The position numbers and the translations under genes were made by a program. 64,000 bases of DNA from Sycon ciliatum (lineage: Eukaryota; Porifera; Calcarea; Leucosolenida; Sycettidae), in contig NC_088655.1 of assembly GCF_964019385.1 (NCBI RefSeq), positions 4,251,264 to 4,315,263 on the forward strand, written 5' to 3'. How positions within the stretch are numbered: position 1 is the first letter of the stretch; the number at the start of each line of letters is the position of its first letter. Under the pieces are notes generated by a model. It searched no databases. It saw nothing but the letters and a program-made list of their open reading frames with translations, and was not told where the DNA came from. Below are positions 14,363-40,439 of the stretch, piece by piece.

Positions 14363-15677
14363 TTAAAATTTTCTCGATAGTGATCCGCATTCATGCTTAC
14401 TCGTAAATTTGTGTTGAAGCTTTGTACATCCACTGAGGTGGCGAAGAATCCAACCCTCCATCTCGACTACATGTACATGTCAGTGCTGCCAACCTTCCGT
14501 ATTTTCCGTATCTGTACAGAAAATCACTCCTTCCGCAGTACAGAATTCGAGCAAAATGGTACGGAAAATTGAAGGGATCGATCAGCTACAGATATGTATG
14601 GCAGAAGCATGGACAAGCGCAAGCTGAGCGATGGATATCCCTGTGCCAAAGCGAGTGCATGGCAAACTTCGACTACATGTAGCACAAAATTTATCATGCA
14701 GTGGTACAGTCACACATGTTTTGCACTAGCAGATTCAGCCACGGACAAGCATATGAGTGTCAAGAAAGCACAATACAAGCCATACGTACACGCGGCAGTA
14801 CATTGGTAGTACGGAAAACGCTGCAAAATACGGAAAATCAGAAGTCGCAGTACGCAAAACAGACCCAGTGCGTTGGCAGCACTGACATGTACCGGCACAT
14901 GTATGTGCAAGAGTTCTCTCCAGTACAGCACTAACGTCTCCCGTATTATTGCTAGTATGCGCTATACATGTCATGTGTGTGCTGCTGTCCAGTTGAGTGG
15001 ACCTGCTTGGGTGGCTTCCACAGACCACCACCACCACCACGACAGATATCATCATGTAGAAAGAGTGAACGGTCAAGGCAGCTCATAATCTGATATTAGA
15101 GAGTAAATAAGCTCTTATACTGTAGTTGTACTTCATTCACAATTCTCTCGCTGATTAATGCCTCTACGATCACCTTGTGATTATGAGTTATACATACATA
15201 CATACTGTAGGTAATAAAAAAACTAATAATATTACATGGATTTGAAACACTCGGAAGAGGCAACTATGATCTCAGGTGAAAGCGCTGTAAGTGCACAAAC
15301 CAATTTTCTGCACGTGCCAGCTCAAACCTACATGTATCTCCTCAAGGCTAGCATTATAAATTGGGCAAATCCACTATATTAAATAATATATATACAAAAT
15401 GTACACTTACTGATATAGTTACTCAACAGTCAAGGAATATATAATATGAGCCTGTGTTGGCAAGGACCACAATTATCCGTGGTGAAACTATCAACAAAAA
15501 ATCTTCATCAATAAACTGTGTTTGTTTTTGAGTGAATTATCGGTGACTGTGATTATGATCTGGTGCATAATTTGCTTGACATTCTGCCATTTTTACCTCT
15601 GCTGAGAAGGACAACTTTCCAGGTACAATGTCATGTAAATGATGTGAAGACCGCTTACAAGCACAGAGCACAGTTTA
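14363..15677. other. intergenic, nothing recognised
   Basis: Scattered TACATGTA words and short CCA repeats near 15027. No exon or transposon boundary found. Confidence 0.3.
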
Positions 15678-18600
15678 TCATCTGACATTATGCCTTGCGT
15701 CGTGCTTCCTGGATTCCCGAATCTTGCTCAGCTGCAACGGGGATATTGGCTGGGCGACAAACTCCGAAAGAATGGCTCCGGCCGCTATGACTAAACTAAG
15801 ACCCATGCTTATAAGCAACAGAGTTCTGCCGACGAACACATAGTCCTTTTCCTGCTGTTTAGCACAGAGCATGAGAACAAGCAAACACATGTACATCAGG
15901 GGCATCGAACACGGTACGGTCACTACGGTATTGACCGTACCACTATTTGCCCCATGTACCCTGTGAATCAATTAAATACAATCATGTACACTGATCTGGG
16001 CTCTAAATTTCCAAAAAATGTCCAGCTCAGCCACCCCTTCCCCGCGAGTAAATAATTGTACTTCAGATGGCTGACCGCACCACACTAAAATACCTTCTGA
16101 CGCCGGCCCCTGCACATTTACGGTGTAGCGAACAAGTAGCCGTAGCTGAAGAGTATGAGACACACGCATGCTTACCCGCACGGTGCAGTAGAACATCGTT
16201 AGGCGAACCCTTCGTGGCAGACACCGTTCGAAAGGGGTTCGGATGAGGTAAAATGTTCAGATAATACGAGAGTCAGAGATAAAATGTATGTATGCTAAAT
16301 TGCTAATGCATTGAATACCGGGCTCATACTTGCAGGTGATCCGGTTTCATCATCAAAAATGAATACAGTCAACTTCGCTTATACCGACACTCGGCGGGGC
16401 ATCAGAAAAGTGTCCTTATTCGCGAAGTGTCGTTATACACGAAGTCTCATTTTATGTATTGCAGTTGGATGGGACTTTGCTCTGGGCATGGAAATTCTGT
16501 TGCTATTCGCGAATTGTCGTTATATCCGCAGTCGTTATTGGCGAAGTTGACTGTACAAGATCACATTGTGCTAGTGGTTCAAGACCGGGACTCGGCCAAC
16601 CGGGTTATGGTTGTAGGCAGGAGCACTGTGCGTCCTTGCCTTGTAACATGTGATCGCTGTTAGCGAAAACATGATTGTTAAACTATCACGCAGGACTTCT
16701 ACACACTGTATGTACACCATGGTTCTTTCATGTATTGACGGCCACACAAGCAGCATTCAAGCAATTTTGGATACTTTATCGTCCGGATAGTCGATATCAA
16801 GATAATCGATGCTCTACTGCGCCTTAGTACCAGGCTATTGGAAATCATTCAACCCATTTAAAGAGGCAAGAAACTCAAACGTTACTCTCAAAATCAGACA
16901 GCTTAGGTACACCTTCAATGATACCGTATGTCCGCACCTTTAAAGCCATGGAGCCGGTTATATTCGATCATAAAGCCAGTCTCACCTAGGGGCTTCATAA
17001 ATGAAAATGGCATCTGAAGTATGTCTTGTAACAATGAAGGAATAAGTACTATGATAACAAACATACAGCCCAGCAGGAAGGGTGAATAGGTGGATTTCGA
17101 TTGAAATACTTTTTTGAAGTATCTGTGTGGACTTCGACTTTTATGGCATGGCGTAGTGGGTGAGTCATTTTGCATCTAAAGTTGCTAGGAAAGCAGCGGC
17201 GTTTCGAATATATGGCCACGGCTTTAAAGGCGATGACATACGATAAGCACTTTGTTGTGCCGTGCCTGCATCACGGTTGGAGACTTACTGCTTGTTGTGA
17301 AGCGGTGCTCTGCGGTGCAATGGGCAGAGCCACCAGAATAACAGTGAGCACTAGTGTGAGACCTGCTGCTAGCCAGGCATAGTTCCTGTATACAACAAAC
17401 ATGACAAAACAGATACCGTAAAGCCGCGGATAAAAGCCGGGTTTGAATACATGCACATCGCGGATAGAAGCCTGAAAATCAAACGACACAAATGCATATA
17501 CGCCTGTCGCGCGTTGAAGCCTGGCTTCTATGCAAGGGAGGATCGGGTAAGTCAAGAGTGCATGCACTATGTACAGTGGATAGTAAAACTGCCGCCATAC
17601 TGGTAGTCAGTGGTGGATCTACGCGTGGCAAAAAATATCAGTGGTGCATATAGGCATGGTTTGCATACAAGCCTGGTTAGCATTAAAGCCTGATGCAGAA
17701 AGCGGCTTATATGCTTACAAGCCCGGCTTTTATCCGCGGCTTTACGGTGCAGGCAGGCACAGTGGGTTGGTCTAAGACCATGATTAATGAACGAGAGGTA
17801 CCAGGTTCAAGTCCTGCTTGGAAGCGGAAGGATTTTTCCAACCGTGCTGCGACCCACAGTTAATTGGGAACTCGTGGCCTGGCATGAGTAAATCATGGAT
17901 GTGGCAAATGGGATTTAGGCCTTTGGCCTATGGTTGGTGGATCTGATCTATCCTCCCCCACCGTTCAGGAGCCGCATCTGACGCCTGATCATGGGGTGGT
18001 GGCGTCCCACGGAAGCGGAAAGGTGGTTCTTGACCAGGGAGTTGTACGACTCCTTGTTCTTGACCTGCCCGGTACGCGAACCCGTCGAATTTATTATTTA
18101 TTTTTTACGGTACATGCTGCTGCACATATACGAACCGACTACTATGCCAGGGGCGTCAGAAAGCATTTTAGTGTGGTACGGTTAGCCATCTGAAGTACAA
18201 TTTACTCGTGTGGGTAGGTGGCTGAGCAGAACATTTAGAGCCCAGATGAGTGTACATGTACAGTACATTAATTTTATTAATTCACTGGGGGTATCTGGGG
18301 CAAAAAGGGGTACAGTCAATACCGTAGTGATCGTCCCGTGCCAAACGCCCGTGAAGTGTACACGGCGCCCTTGGTTCCATTGAACAGAAGGCCACGAAAG
18401 TCTCAGCTACCCCATGACACCTACATGTAACTGGACAGTACACAGACATAATATTTCGTTGCTCATCTCCCCCTCCCTCCCCCCCCCCCCCCCCCCCCCC
18501 TGGGCAGCAGCCCGCACCAAAAAGGGTGGATATTATACGACAGCAGGTGGACGATCGAAATCCATACTTGCCTATAATGAACAGCGAGTTCAATCCTTAC

Positions 18601-19003
18601 ATAGGTTAATTTCAGGGGAAAATGTGGGTACATGTATTGCTGCATTTATAACACTACGTGGTCATGAGCGGATTGCTGATTCGTACACGTACATGTACAT
18701 GTACACCCATGGATAAGTGGTGGCTGTCTGCATGGCTGGTCATTTTCAGGGAGGAGACTTCGAGAGGGGGAAACTGGCCGAAATGAACAGTGGTCTTCTA
18801 GTTCTTTTGTAGGGAAACTCCAGAATTTAGATAAGACCCTTACTTCCATCTCTCCATGAGCTTGGTGAAGACAGCCATCAGTATCACTGCCGTCCAGGCC
18901 ACGATCAGAATGAACAGGCCAACACCAATATCACCGATCCTGGCGGACGTCATCACGACACTGGTCCCTGGCGTAGCACAGCGGGTAAAATACTCAACAG
19001 ACA
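15678..19003 (-). CDS. multi-pass membrane protein, 3' exons (partial)
   Basis: Three exons join in phase on the minus strand: 19003-18844, 17385-17289 and 17175-16986 (donors GTAAGG, GTAAGT, GTGAGA). Each encodes one strongly hydrophobic helix: VGLFILIVAWTAVILMAV, AWLAAGLTLVLTVILVALP and FLLGCMFVIIVLIPSLL. A basic Ser/Lys-rich loop separates helices 2 and 3. A last exon, 15854-15678, adds another helix (TLLLISMGLSLVIAAGAIL) and ends in a basic tail and TGA, but it enters in phase 0 while the previous donor is phase 1, so an exon is missing or its acceptor lies further upstream. Cysteine-containing sequence continues open upstream to about 19110. I do not recognise the family. A channel or transporter is possible but unproven. 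Confidence 0.6.
15905..16085 (-). repeat. dispersed repeat R170, copy A
   Basis: Shares with 18172-18335 and 25752-25965 the order CAGCCATCTGAAGTACAA, GGTGGCTGAG, TTTAGAGCCCAGAT, TTGATTCAC.GGGTA, and a terminal GGTACGGTCAATACCGTA palindrome. It lies against the last exon of the membrane-protein gene and may supply a splice acceptor. Confidence 0.75.
16366..16553. mobile_element. Tc1/mariner-like MITE, 188 bp
   Basis: Inverted ends start CAGTCAACTTCGC and TA lies on each side (16364-16365, 16554-16555). A TA target suggests Tc1/mariner mobilisation. A diverged relative lies at about 61652-61873. It sits in an intron of the membrane-protein gene. Confidence 0.75.
17416..17747. mobile_element. 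TA-type MITE, 332 bp
   Basis: Near-perfect inverted ends starting CCGTAAAGCCGCGGATAAAA. The left flank is TA, the right flank TG (one mutation). It lies about 30 bp upstream of the acceptor of the membrane-protein exon at 17385. Confidence 0.8.
17750..18090 (+). repeat. tRNA-derived SINE (second family), copy 1
   Basis: A tRNA-like head with B-box GGTTCAAGTCC at about 17808 is followed by a body GCGACCCACAGTTAATTGGG and the tail core CACCGTTCAGGAGCCGCATCTG shared with 2570 and 62398. It contains the 22-bp palindromic insertion at 18035. Confidence 0.65.
18035..18056. mobile_element. micro-palindromic element, 22 bp (copy 2)
   Basis: It begins CAGGGAGTTGTA and ends TACGACTCCTTG. The perfect 8-bp direct repeat TTCTTGAC flanks it (18027-18034, 18057-18064). 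The related SINE copy at about 2655-2696 runs straight through the site without the palindrome or the duplication, which supports insertion. Confidence 0.7.
18172..18335 (+). repeat. dispersed repeat R170, copy B
   Basis: Same order of conserved words as copies at 15905 and 25752, ending in GTACAGTCAATACCGTAGTG. Confidence 0.7.
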
Positions 19004-20419
19004 CTGAAGAGAAGAAACCCAGCCAGCACTGTCTGCCACCACGGTATGGTGATGTGGTGGCTATAGTTGGGAGTGATGCACACACCTGCTGCTGAGTAAC
19101 GTTTTGACTACCTGGTCTGCCTCACTGCCAGCTGACTTGCATGGAGAGTGCCTGGAGTTGGGTATGATCCGGATCTCCAGATGGACGAGTTTGACGAGAA
19201 GCAGCTGCTAAGTCTTCAAAGTCAAATGACAGTGGATAGCTAGCATCCACGAGGCTGACCTCCCAGTACAGCCTACAGGATGGTGCCTGGACCGACTACC
19301 GGATTATTCCTTGATCAAAGGGCTCATGCCAGTCATGGTCACACATACCAGTCCGCCACCACTACACAGAGTCTACAGCTACATGTACTACAATAATGCT
19401 GTCAACCAACACTGCAACAGGCGACCACTAGTGTGGGACATCTGGTCTTCTTCAACCGGACCCGTATGCAGCGCCCGGACTCAATAGTCGATAGTGACTG
19501 GACTTCATTCATTCGGAACGGTTAGGGATTCCCGCTGCATCATGTGTTCAGTGTTTGCCACACGACTACCGCAAAGGCTACGTTAGCACAGCAGTTTGTC
19601 GAATTGTAAATGAGTCGAACAGCCAGAGATCCTCCGCTAGCTGCCAAGCGACCAGATAAACCTTGGTCTGACTCTCAAAGTGTCCAGTATGTATTACTCT
19701 AATTATAAGCCTGTGTAATGCTTAGTCAAGAGCGAGCTGAAATCAAAATGTCCATGGCTGACAGAGAGTGACTTGTCACTAGAACTGGACGGCTAGCAAG
19801 CCCTTCACTGCTGACTAAACATGCGATTTGTAAACAGTAACCGTCCGTCCCAGTGGGATTCTCCAAAATCATCGTCAGTCAGTGGTGTGTGGCCCGAGTT
19901 TTTTTAGTTGCACAAGCTCATGAAGCCTTGCCACTGGGCTAGCGGCGATGTCTACAAACTTCAAAGAGATGTACCGGTTAGGAAGCGCAAGTAAGTAAGA
20001 TGCTGCCTTCGTCCAGCCACAGACAGTGACCGGGTGCACGGGTGCTGATGGGATCAGTTATCCGGTTCATCACCTAACCTTCGCCGCTGAAGAAACCACT
20101 CTTTTCGCAACAAGCTTCGCCTCGTCCAGAAACCGTCGCTGTGCCACATCTGTAGTGCCAACCGGTCCGTTTCTCTTGGCAGTTGGGCACTAAACCCTAC
20201 TAAACAGATTCCCAAATTCGTGTTGCTGTACGATTTGAATTCTGACGTCATGCGATTTTGTGTGTGTTGCTAACGGCAACCGCGGTAAATTTGAACGAGA
20301 GTCATGCGATCACGAAAGCACAGAAAGCTTGCCTTGATCTGCGATGAAGAGGTTTGAGTAAACAAACAAGTGTGTGTGGGGCAAGAAACCAACGTGCCCA
20401 AAACGTTTTACAAACGATA
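19004..20419. promoter_or_regulatory. divergent intergenic region upstream of MAD2
   Basis: About 1.4 kb separate the 5'-most exon I can support in the minus-strand membrane gene from the MAD2 start codon. It must hold the MAD2 promoter and may hold further 5' exons of the membrane gene: on the minus strand a cysteine- and acid-rich frame continues between about 19110 and 19350 but has in-frame stops. No TATA box or CpG pattern stands out. A 43-nt ATG-to-GTAAGT segment at 19948-19990 (+) could be an alternative first exon. Confidence 0.45.
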
Positions 20420-26420
<6,001 letters not shown>

Positions 26421-28195
26421 GGAACGTGCTGCTGCTGCTGATGCTGGTTTTGCACCAACGCTAGTTTTCTTGAGCTGTGACCAGGGAGAGGTGCATGTAA
26501 GTGCTGCTTGACACTCGTGAATGCATGGCACGCACAGAATACCCCTCCGGCTGTGAGCTCTCCAATGCGCTCCGATGTTTCCTCCTCGTGGTCCCGGCCG
26601 GCTATGTCGGAGTTCAGAGTGTGACATCATCACCCGCCACTGCTGGTTCTCAGCGTATTTGGACGCTCACCCCTCGTTGCCATGACGCAGTCCTCTGACC
26701 CGGCCAATCGCCTCGCTGGGCCGATAGTATGGCTGCCTAACATTGGCATATTTGCCAACGTCTTATTGATGCAGAGATAAACTTCGGAGTTGAGCGCTTT
26801 TTCTTCTTCTTTTCATTTGAGTTATTTCTCTAACATCCGTGCTATTTTTGAATTGCAGACTGTGAGCACATGTACATATTGTCATATTCGCATCACTGGT
26901 GCTTGTCGCCCACGGGTACGTGACGTTTGAATGTCGGCACTGTCGGATCTTGTCTCTGCGCTTTGCTGCCGCGGAGGATCTGTGAACGGGTGACTTTCGC
27001 TCGGCCAGTTTTTTCTTCTTCTTCTCATGTCGCTGTCCGTTGTCTGGCTGTTGGCCACCCCAGCTGCTGTGCTAACTTCTTGTATCGTTCTCTCGCATGC
27101 AGCAACAGTTTTATGGGATCTGTGCGCAATGAGCATCGCATACCGTTGCTGTTGAGAGTTCTGCCTGTACATATGCCACCTTGTGCTGTAATTATGCTGT
27201 AGTTGTTCACTACTTTCTCTAGTGCCAGGAGTCTGAGGACATGGTTTTCCGTCCGCCTGTGAGATTGCAGTCGCAGGATTTATGCAGTGATCTATGGAGC
27301 ATGTGTGTCTGTGTGTGCATGTGTGTGCGTGTGTGTATGTGTGTGCATGTGTGTGTGTGTGTGTGTCTGTGTGTGTGTGGATGTGCGTGTCTTGAGGCGG
27401 GTGGTGGGCTCTGCACAGCATTTTGCTTCGTACATCTGTACAATGTGCACAGTGCTTTTGAGCAGGGATGGTTACTCTATTTGTCCTGTCCAGTTGTTTG
27501 AAATAATCATCATGATAGTACCTTGGATTCTGCAGACAGTAATACTTATAGAGCTCGAGTTAGGCAGATGCTGTACATGGCATTGTGTATAATTATTATG
27601 AATGTATTTCAGTATTCAGCAAGCGTTATTGCTCCAATGGAGTTTGTGATTACCAGTTACAATGTTTCCTGTGCCCATGCTTCCTCCCATAGGTGTTACT
27701 AGAATAATAAGTAAATCTCTCAGTAGGGAAACAGGATCCGCTACAAGCCGCAAGCTATGATAATTATTATATCATTGGTGTTGAAGGCTACAATCATGGC
27801 ATATTGTTTTGTTCTACTAAATTAATGTGTGTACAAACCAGTACAGTACTCATTCTTGTTTCACGGCTAGTGAAATGGCCAGCACAGATCATACCGTGCA
27901 TGCTGCATGCCATTATGGGAACTAACTGAACAATAAGTATGAGCAAGATATAAGAAAGTACATTAGTCTCAATTGAAAGAAAAAAAAGGCGGAGAATGGG
28001 TCTGATCTGGCGCACGCCAGGGCAGCAGCTCCCCGTCCACTGTTTGTGCCAACTGGCCAAGCAACATAGCTGCATCTGTTGCTGTTATTGTGTGAGTCGT
28101 GACATCTATTATTTCTGGCCTACTTCGCCAGGCCCAGCGACATACAACACTCTGTATTGAGTGAGGTCATAATATTATGACTCGCCGGCAGAAGA
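26421..28195. other. convergent intergenic region
   Basis: Holds the 3' ends of MAD2 (+) and the TGF-beta-type gene (-) and a (TG)n tract at 27300-27388. I see no further exon and no clear poly(A) signal on either side. Confidence 0.5.
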
Positions 28196-37126
<8,931 letters not shown>

Positions 37127-38442
37127 ATGAGTCTGCACTGCAATACACTTTTCTCACGTCACCTTACGCATGTACCAGGAACTTCCAGCAGGGCTGCTAC
37201 ACTAGGACTGACCAATGCAAGTAACTCTAGTTCTTTCCACTGGCCACTGTGGTTCTTCGACACGCCTACGATGCTAACGTCCGGAAGTCCTTGCGATGCA
37301 TACCGAAACCCTCAACCGAAATCAACAAGGCTCCGTCGGTTCTCTCCTACTCAAACTGGGTGTTAGATGTGCTTGGCTATACTACTCTGCATGGAGAATT
37401 GGTCACTGGAACTTTCCTGGGATAGGTTTTGCGACTCTTTGCCACTACTGGCTTGCTGCCGAAATCAGCAACTGTCTTCTTCTTGTCCTAGTGTTGTTTG
37501 TCCGATCGTACCCTGCCCGTTCCGTGATCATGTTCAGCTATCCATGAGATGGGTGTGTGGCGGAGTGTGTACGCTGGCTTTGTAGACCAACGCACTAGAG
37601 TTGGCTGGGGGTGAGGCATGATACGACGGTGGTCGTGTTGCATCTCAACTCAGTCCCAGGTGTCTACTGTGTCCGTCCGCGTGTGCCTGCGTGTGTTGTG
37701 TGTGTCTGTCTGTGTGTACTAACACAGCGGCCATGGCGCTCTCTCACAGTCACTAGCACTCTCAGCGCGCTCCTCTTCTCGCGCACCTGTGGTCGCTTGA
37801 GCGCTGTCCCCGAAGTGTCGCCCATTCGCCGTGCGCGCCGTCGGCTCTGCTGTGCACTTCGCAGTGGTCGTCAATCCGCACCCGAAGGTCAGTAACTGCA
37901 CCGCGGGCGCTGCGCGCGCACATTTCATCTATCCAAGGGTGATGAAAGCGCGACCAACGCACACCAAGGCATTCATCACCACTCGAGAGAGAGAGCACTA
38001 TGTAAAGAAAAAAATACTTAGTAACAGCAGCCAAACCAGTTACCTGCTCTACTCTTCTGCAATACTGCTACACTTACGCCGTCTCGGCCTACAGTACAGG
38101 TAGGTCCTCGTTCAAAACTAACAGTAACACTCTACAGGCTGCACAAAGGAGTACAGCGCTCTACTCTTGCCTACTGCATGCAGTCTCGGTAAAACTGGAT
38201 GAACGCTGAACAGCGGACACCATGCAGTACTCTTCTTGGAAATGTCATTATGACAGTCTACATCTAAAATATTGTGGTACTTCTCAGTGGTATTCGGGTC
38301 ATGTCCCGCATATTGCAGGACGTGACCAGACAATGTTGCTTTCTGAATAAAGACATTGGCAACTTTTAGTGCACTTTTCCATTAATTGAGGTAGGGCAAA
38401 GTTTAAAATAGGAAGAAGCATCGTAAGCTCAGAGAGAATAGG

Positions 38443-38521
<79 letters not shown>

Positions 38522-38743
38522 GTTGAGACAATAGAGGGCAAGACCGGGCCGGGCAACGCGTTCACATACAATGTAGTCACATAGTCAGTGTTTCATTGGG
38601 ACATCCAGTCACAACACCGCTGTAATACACGTCTAGCCGGTAGTCTGGGCTACTGCGCACCAGCTGCCCATAGGCGAAGGTCCAGCCAGGTCGTGCTTTG
38701 ATGGACAAGCCGTGATCGACTGAAGACAAGCCTAAGTAAAAAC
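37127..38743. other. upstream flank of the TGF-beta-type gene
   Basis: Probably contains its promoter and 5' UTR. No TATA box is evident. GC-rich sequence at 37680-37930 could be a CpG-rich promoter. An (AG)n(G)n tract lies at 38446-38522. Confidence 0.4.
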
Positions 38744-39132
38744 TAGGGGTGAAAGTTGGCACTGAGATCCCGAGTTCGAGTACTCTGATTTTCTCCGATC
38801 GAATATTCGAGTATTCGAGTATTCTTGATATCCTAAAAAATCGCACACCAAGGGCCTTAATAATCACATGATACAACCCTGATTGAACCAATCGGCAGTC
38901 CTTTTCTCGAGTGTATTGATTGGTGGGTCATTTGGGCTCTCTCTACTGGTGAACAAATGTTAACCACACAGTCTGCACATCAATATCTGCCGACTGCTGC
39001 TGTGAAACTGCAGATTTCTGTGGTAAATGCATGTACCATGTATGAGCGAGTACTCTGATTTATTCCGAGTACGATTATATTTGAAAAATCCAAACGAGTA
39101 TTCGAATATTCGGTATAATTGTTTCACCCCTA
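38744..39132. mobile_element. hAT-type MITE, 389 bp
   Basis: Ends are inverted TAGGGGTGAAA. The perfect 8-bp direct repeat GTAAAAAC flanks it (38736-38743, 39133-39140). The interior has repeated GAATATTCGAGTATTCGAGT words. No coding capacity. Confidence 0.88.
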
Positions 39133-39286
39133 GTAAAAACTAACGATGATCAGCACACCTGAGAGCTCCAGTACACATGGTACATGTACATGACAGAGCT
39201 GCACATACTGAGTTTTTAAAACGAGTGCTTCATAATACAAGTACATAATTAATACCGTAACTGTATAAAGTGTAAGTGATTGTTCA

Positions 39287-39410
39287 CTGGTTTGAGGGAA
39301 AGACACAAACGGGAAATGTCTGAAGAAAAAATTGACTGTCACCACCAGGACTCGAACCAGGGACCCTCGCTTGTAGCCAGCGATGCTCTAGCCACTGAGC
39401 TATGGTGTAC
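39287..39410 (-). repeat. tRNA-derived SINE, copy 3
   Basis: Near-identical to the copy at 5011-5135, with B-box GGTTCGAGTCC on the minus strand. Confidence 0.8.
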
Positions 39411-40227
39411 AATTTTTTAACCAGACTTTTCCCGTAAGTGATTGTACGTATACATGTCCACCATTATTCGTCATCATGTACATGTACATGTACGTAGCAT
39501 GCTAGCAGCTCGCGCTTCCGCTATGCAGCTGCCTACTTGACCTGACTGCCATCTTGAGCAGGTGGTAAGTCCATCGAACCTTCCACTCCGCAATCCTACA
39601 GCCCAGGAAAGCGCCGCGCCCTGCTCAATACGATCACAGTGTTTCCGGGAATTATTTACACCTTGTTATGTGGAGCTTGTGGCAGTTGTGCAGGAAAATA
39701 ATGGCATTTTGCTGCTTGTGTTCTACATAATGGTGATCTATCCATATGGATCGGACTTGGAGGCTGATGTTTTGGATTTTGGTGAGCAGTGGCAAGTTCT
39801 TGCTGACTGAGGCTGTTCTGTGAATCAACTGCATCGCCAAAGCAGTCTATGGAGAGGGCATGCAAAGATTACACTGACGCCAAAACGACCCGAGTTGCAC
39901 AACGGCAGAGTACGCAAGTGAACATAAGCCCAAAGCAGACGCCGGAGGAGTTCCAGAGCGAAATGCTACTTGTGTCGGCTGGCAAGCTACAGTGTACATG
40001 TACATGTATAGTGATGATTGCATATTGCCACACCGTGATCGCTCTGGAAAAGAGTATTGTGAACGACCATTATTGTGTACAGCTGCCATATCACAGGAAA
40101 GCTCAGAATAGCAAGGATAAAGAAGTTTTGCAGCAGCGCATTGTCGCCTGATAAGATTGGTAATTATGCAAAATAAGCCAAGCGTTTAATATCAATCAAA
40201 CCATGCTGCAGAAGTGTCAGGAACTAG
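39411..40227. other. intergenic, nothing recognised
   Basis: TACATGTA-rich, no supported exon. Confidence 0.3.
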
Positions 40228-40435
40228 CCTACAGTACAGCTACAGTACAGTACAGTACAGTACAGTACAGTACAGTACAGTACAGTACAGTACAGTACAG
40301 TACAGTACAGTACAGTACAGTACAGTACAGTACAGTACAGTACAGTACAGTACAGTACAGTACAGTACAGTACAGTACAGTACAGTACAGTACAGTACAG
40401 TACAGTACAGTACAGTACAGTACAGTACAGTACAG
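40228..40435. repeat. (TACAG)n satellite-like block
   Basis: About 40 nearly perfect pentanucleotides. It is open in all frames. It lies next to the 3' end of LINE A. Confidence 0.97.
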
Positions 40436-40439
40436 CGTT

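Noticed and set aside
26882..27421. 179-residue minus-strand ORF between MAD2 and the TGF-beta gene
   Set aside because: Half of it is a (TG)n translation and there are no recognisable motifs.
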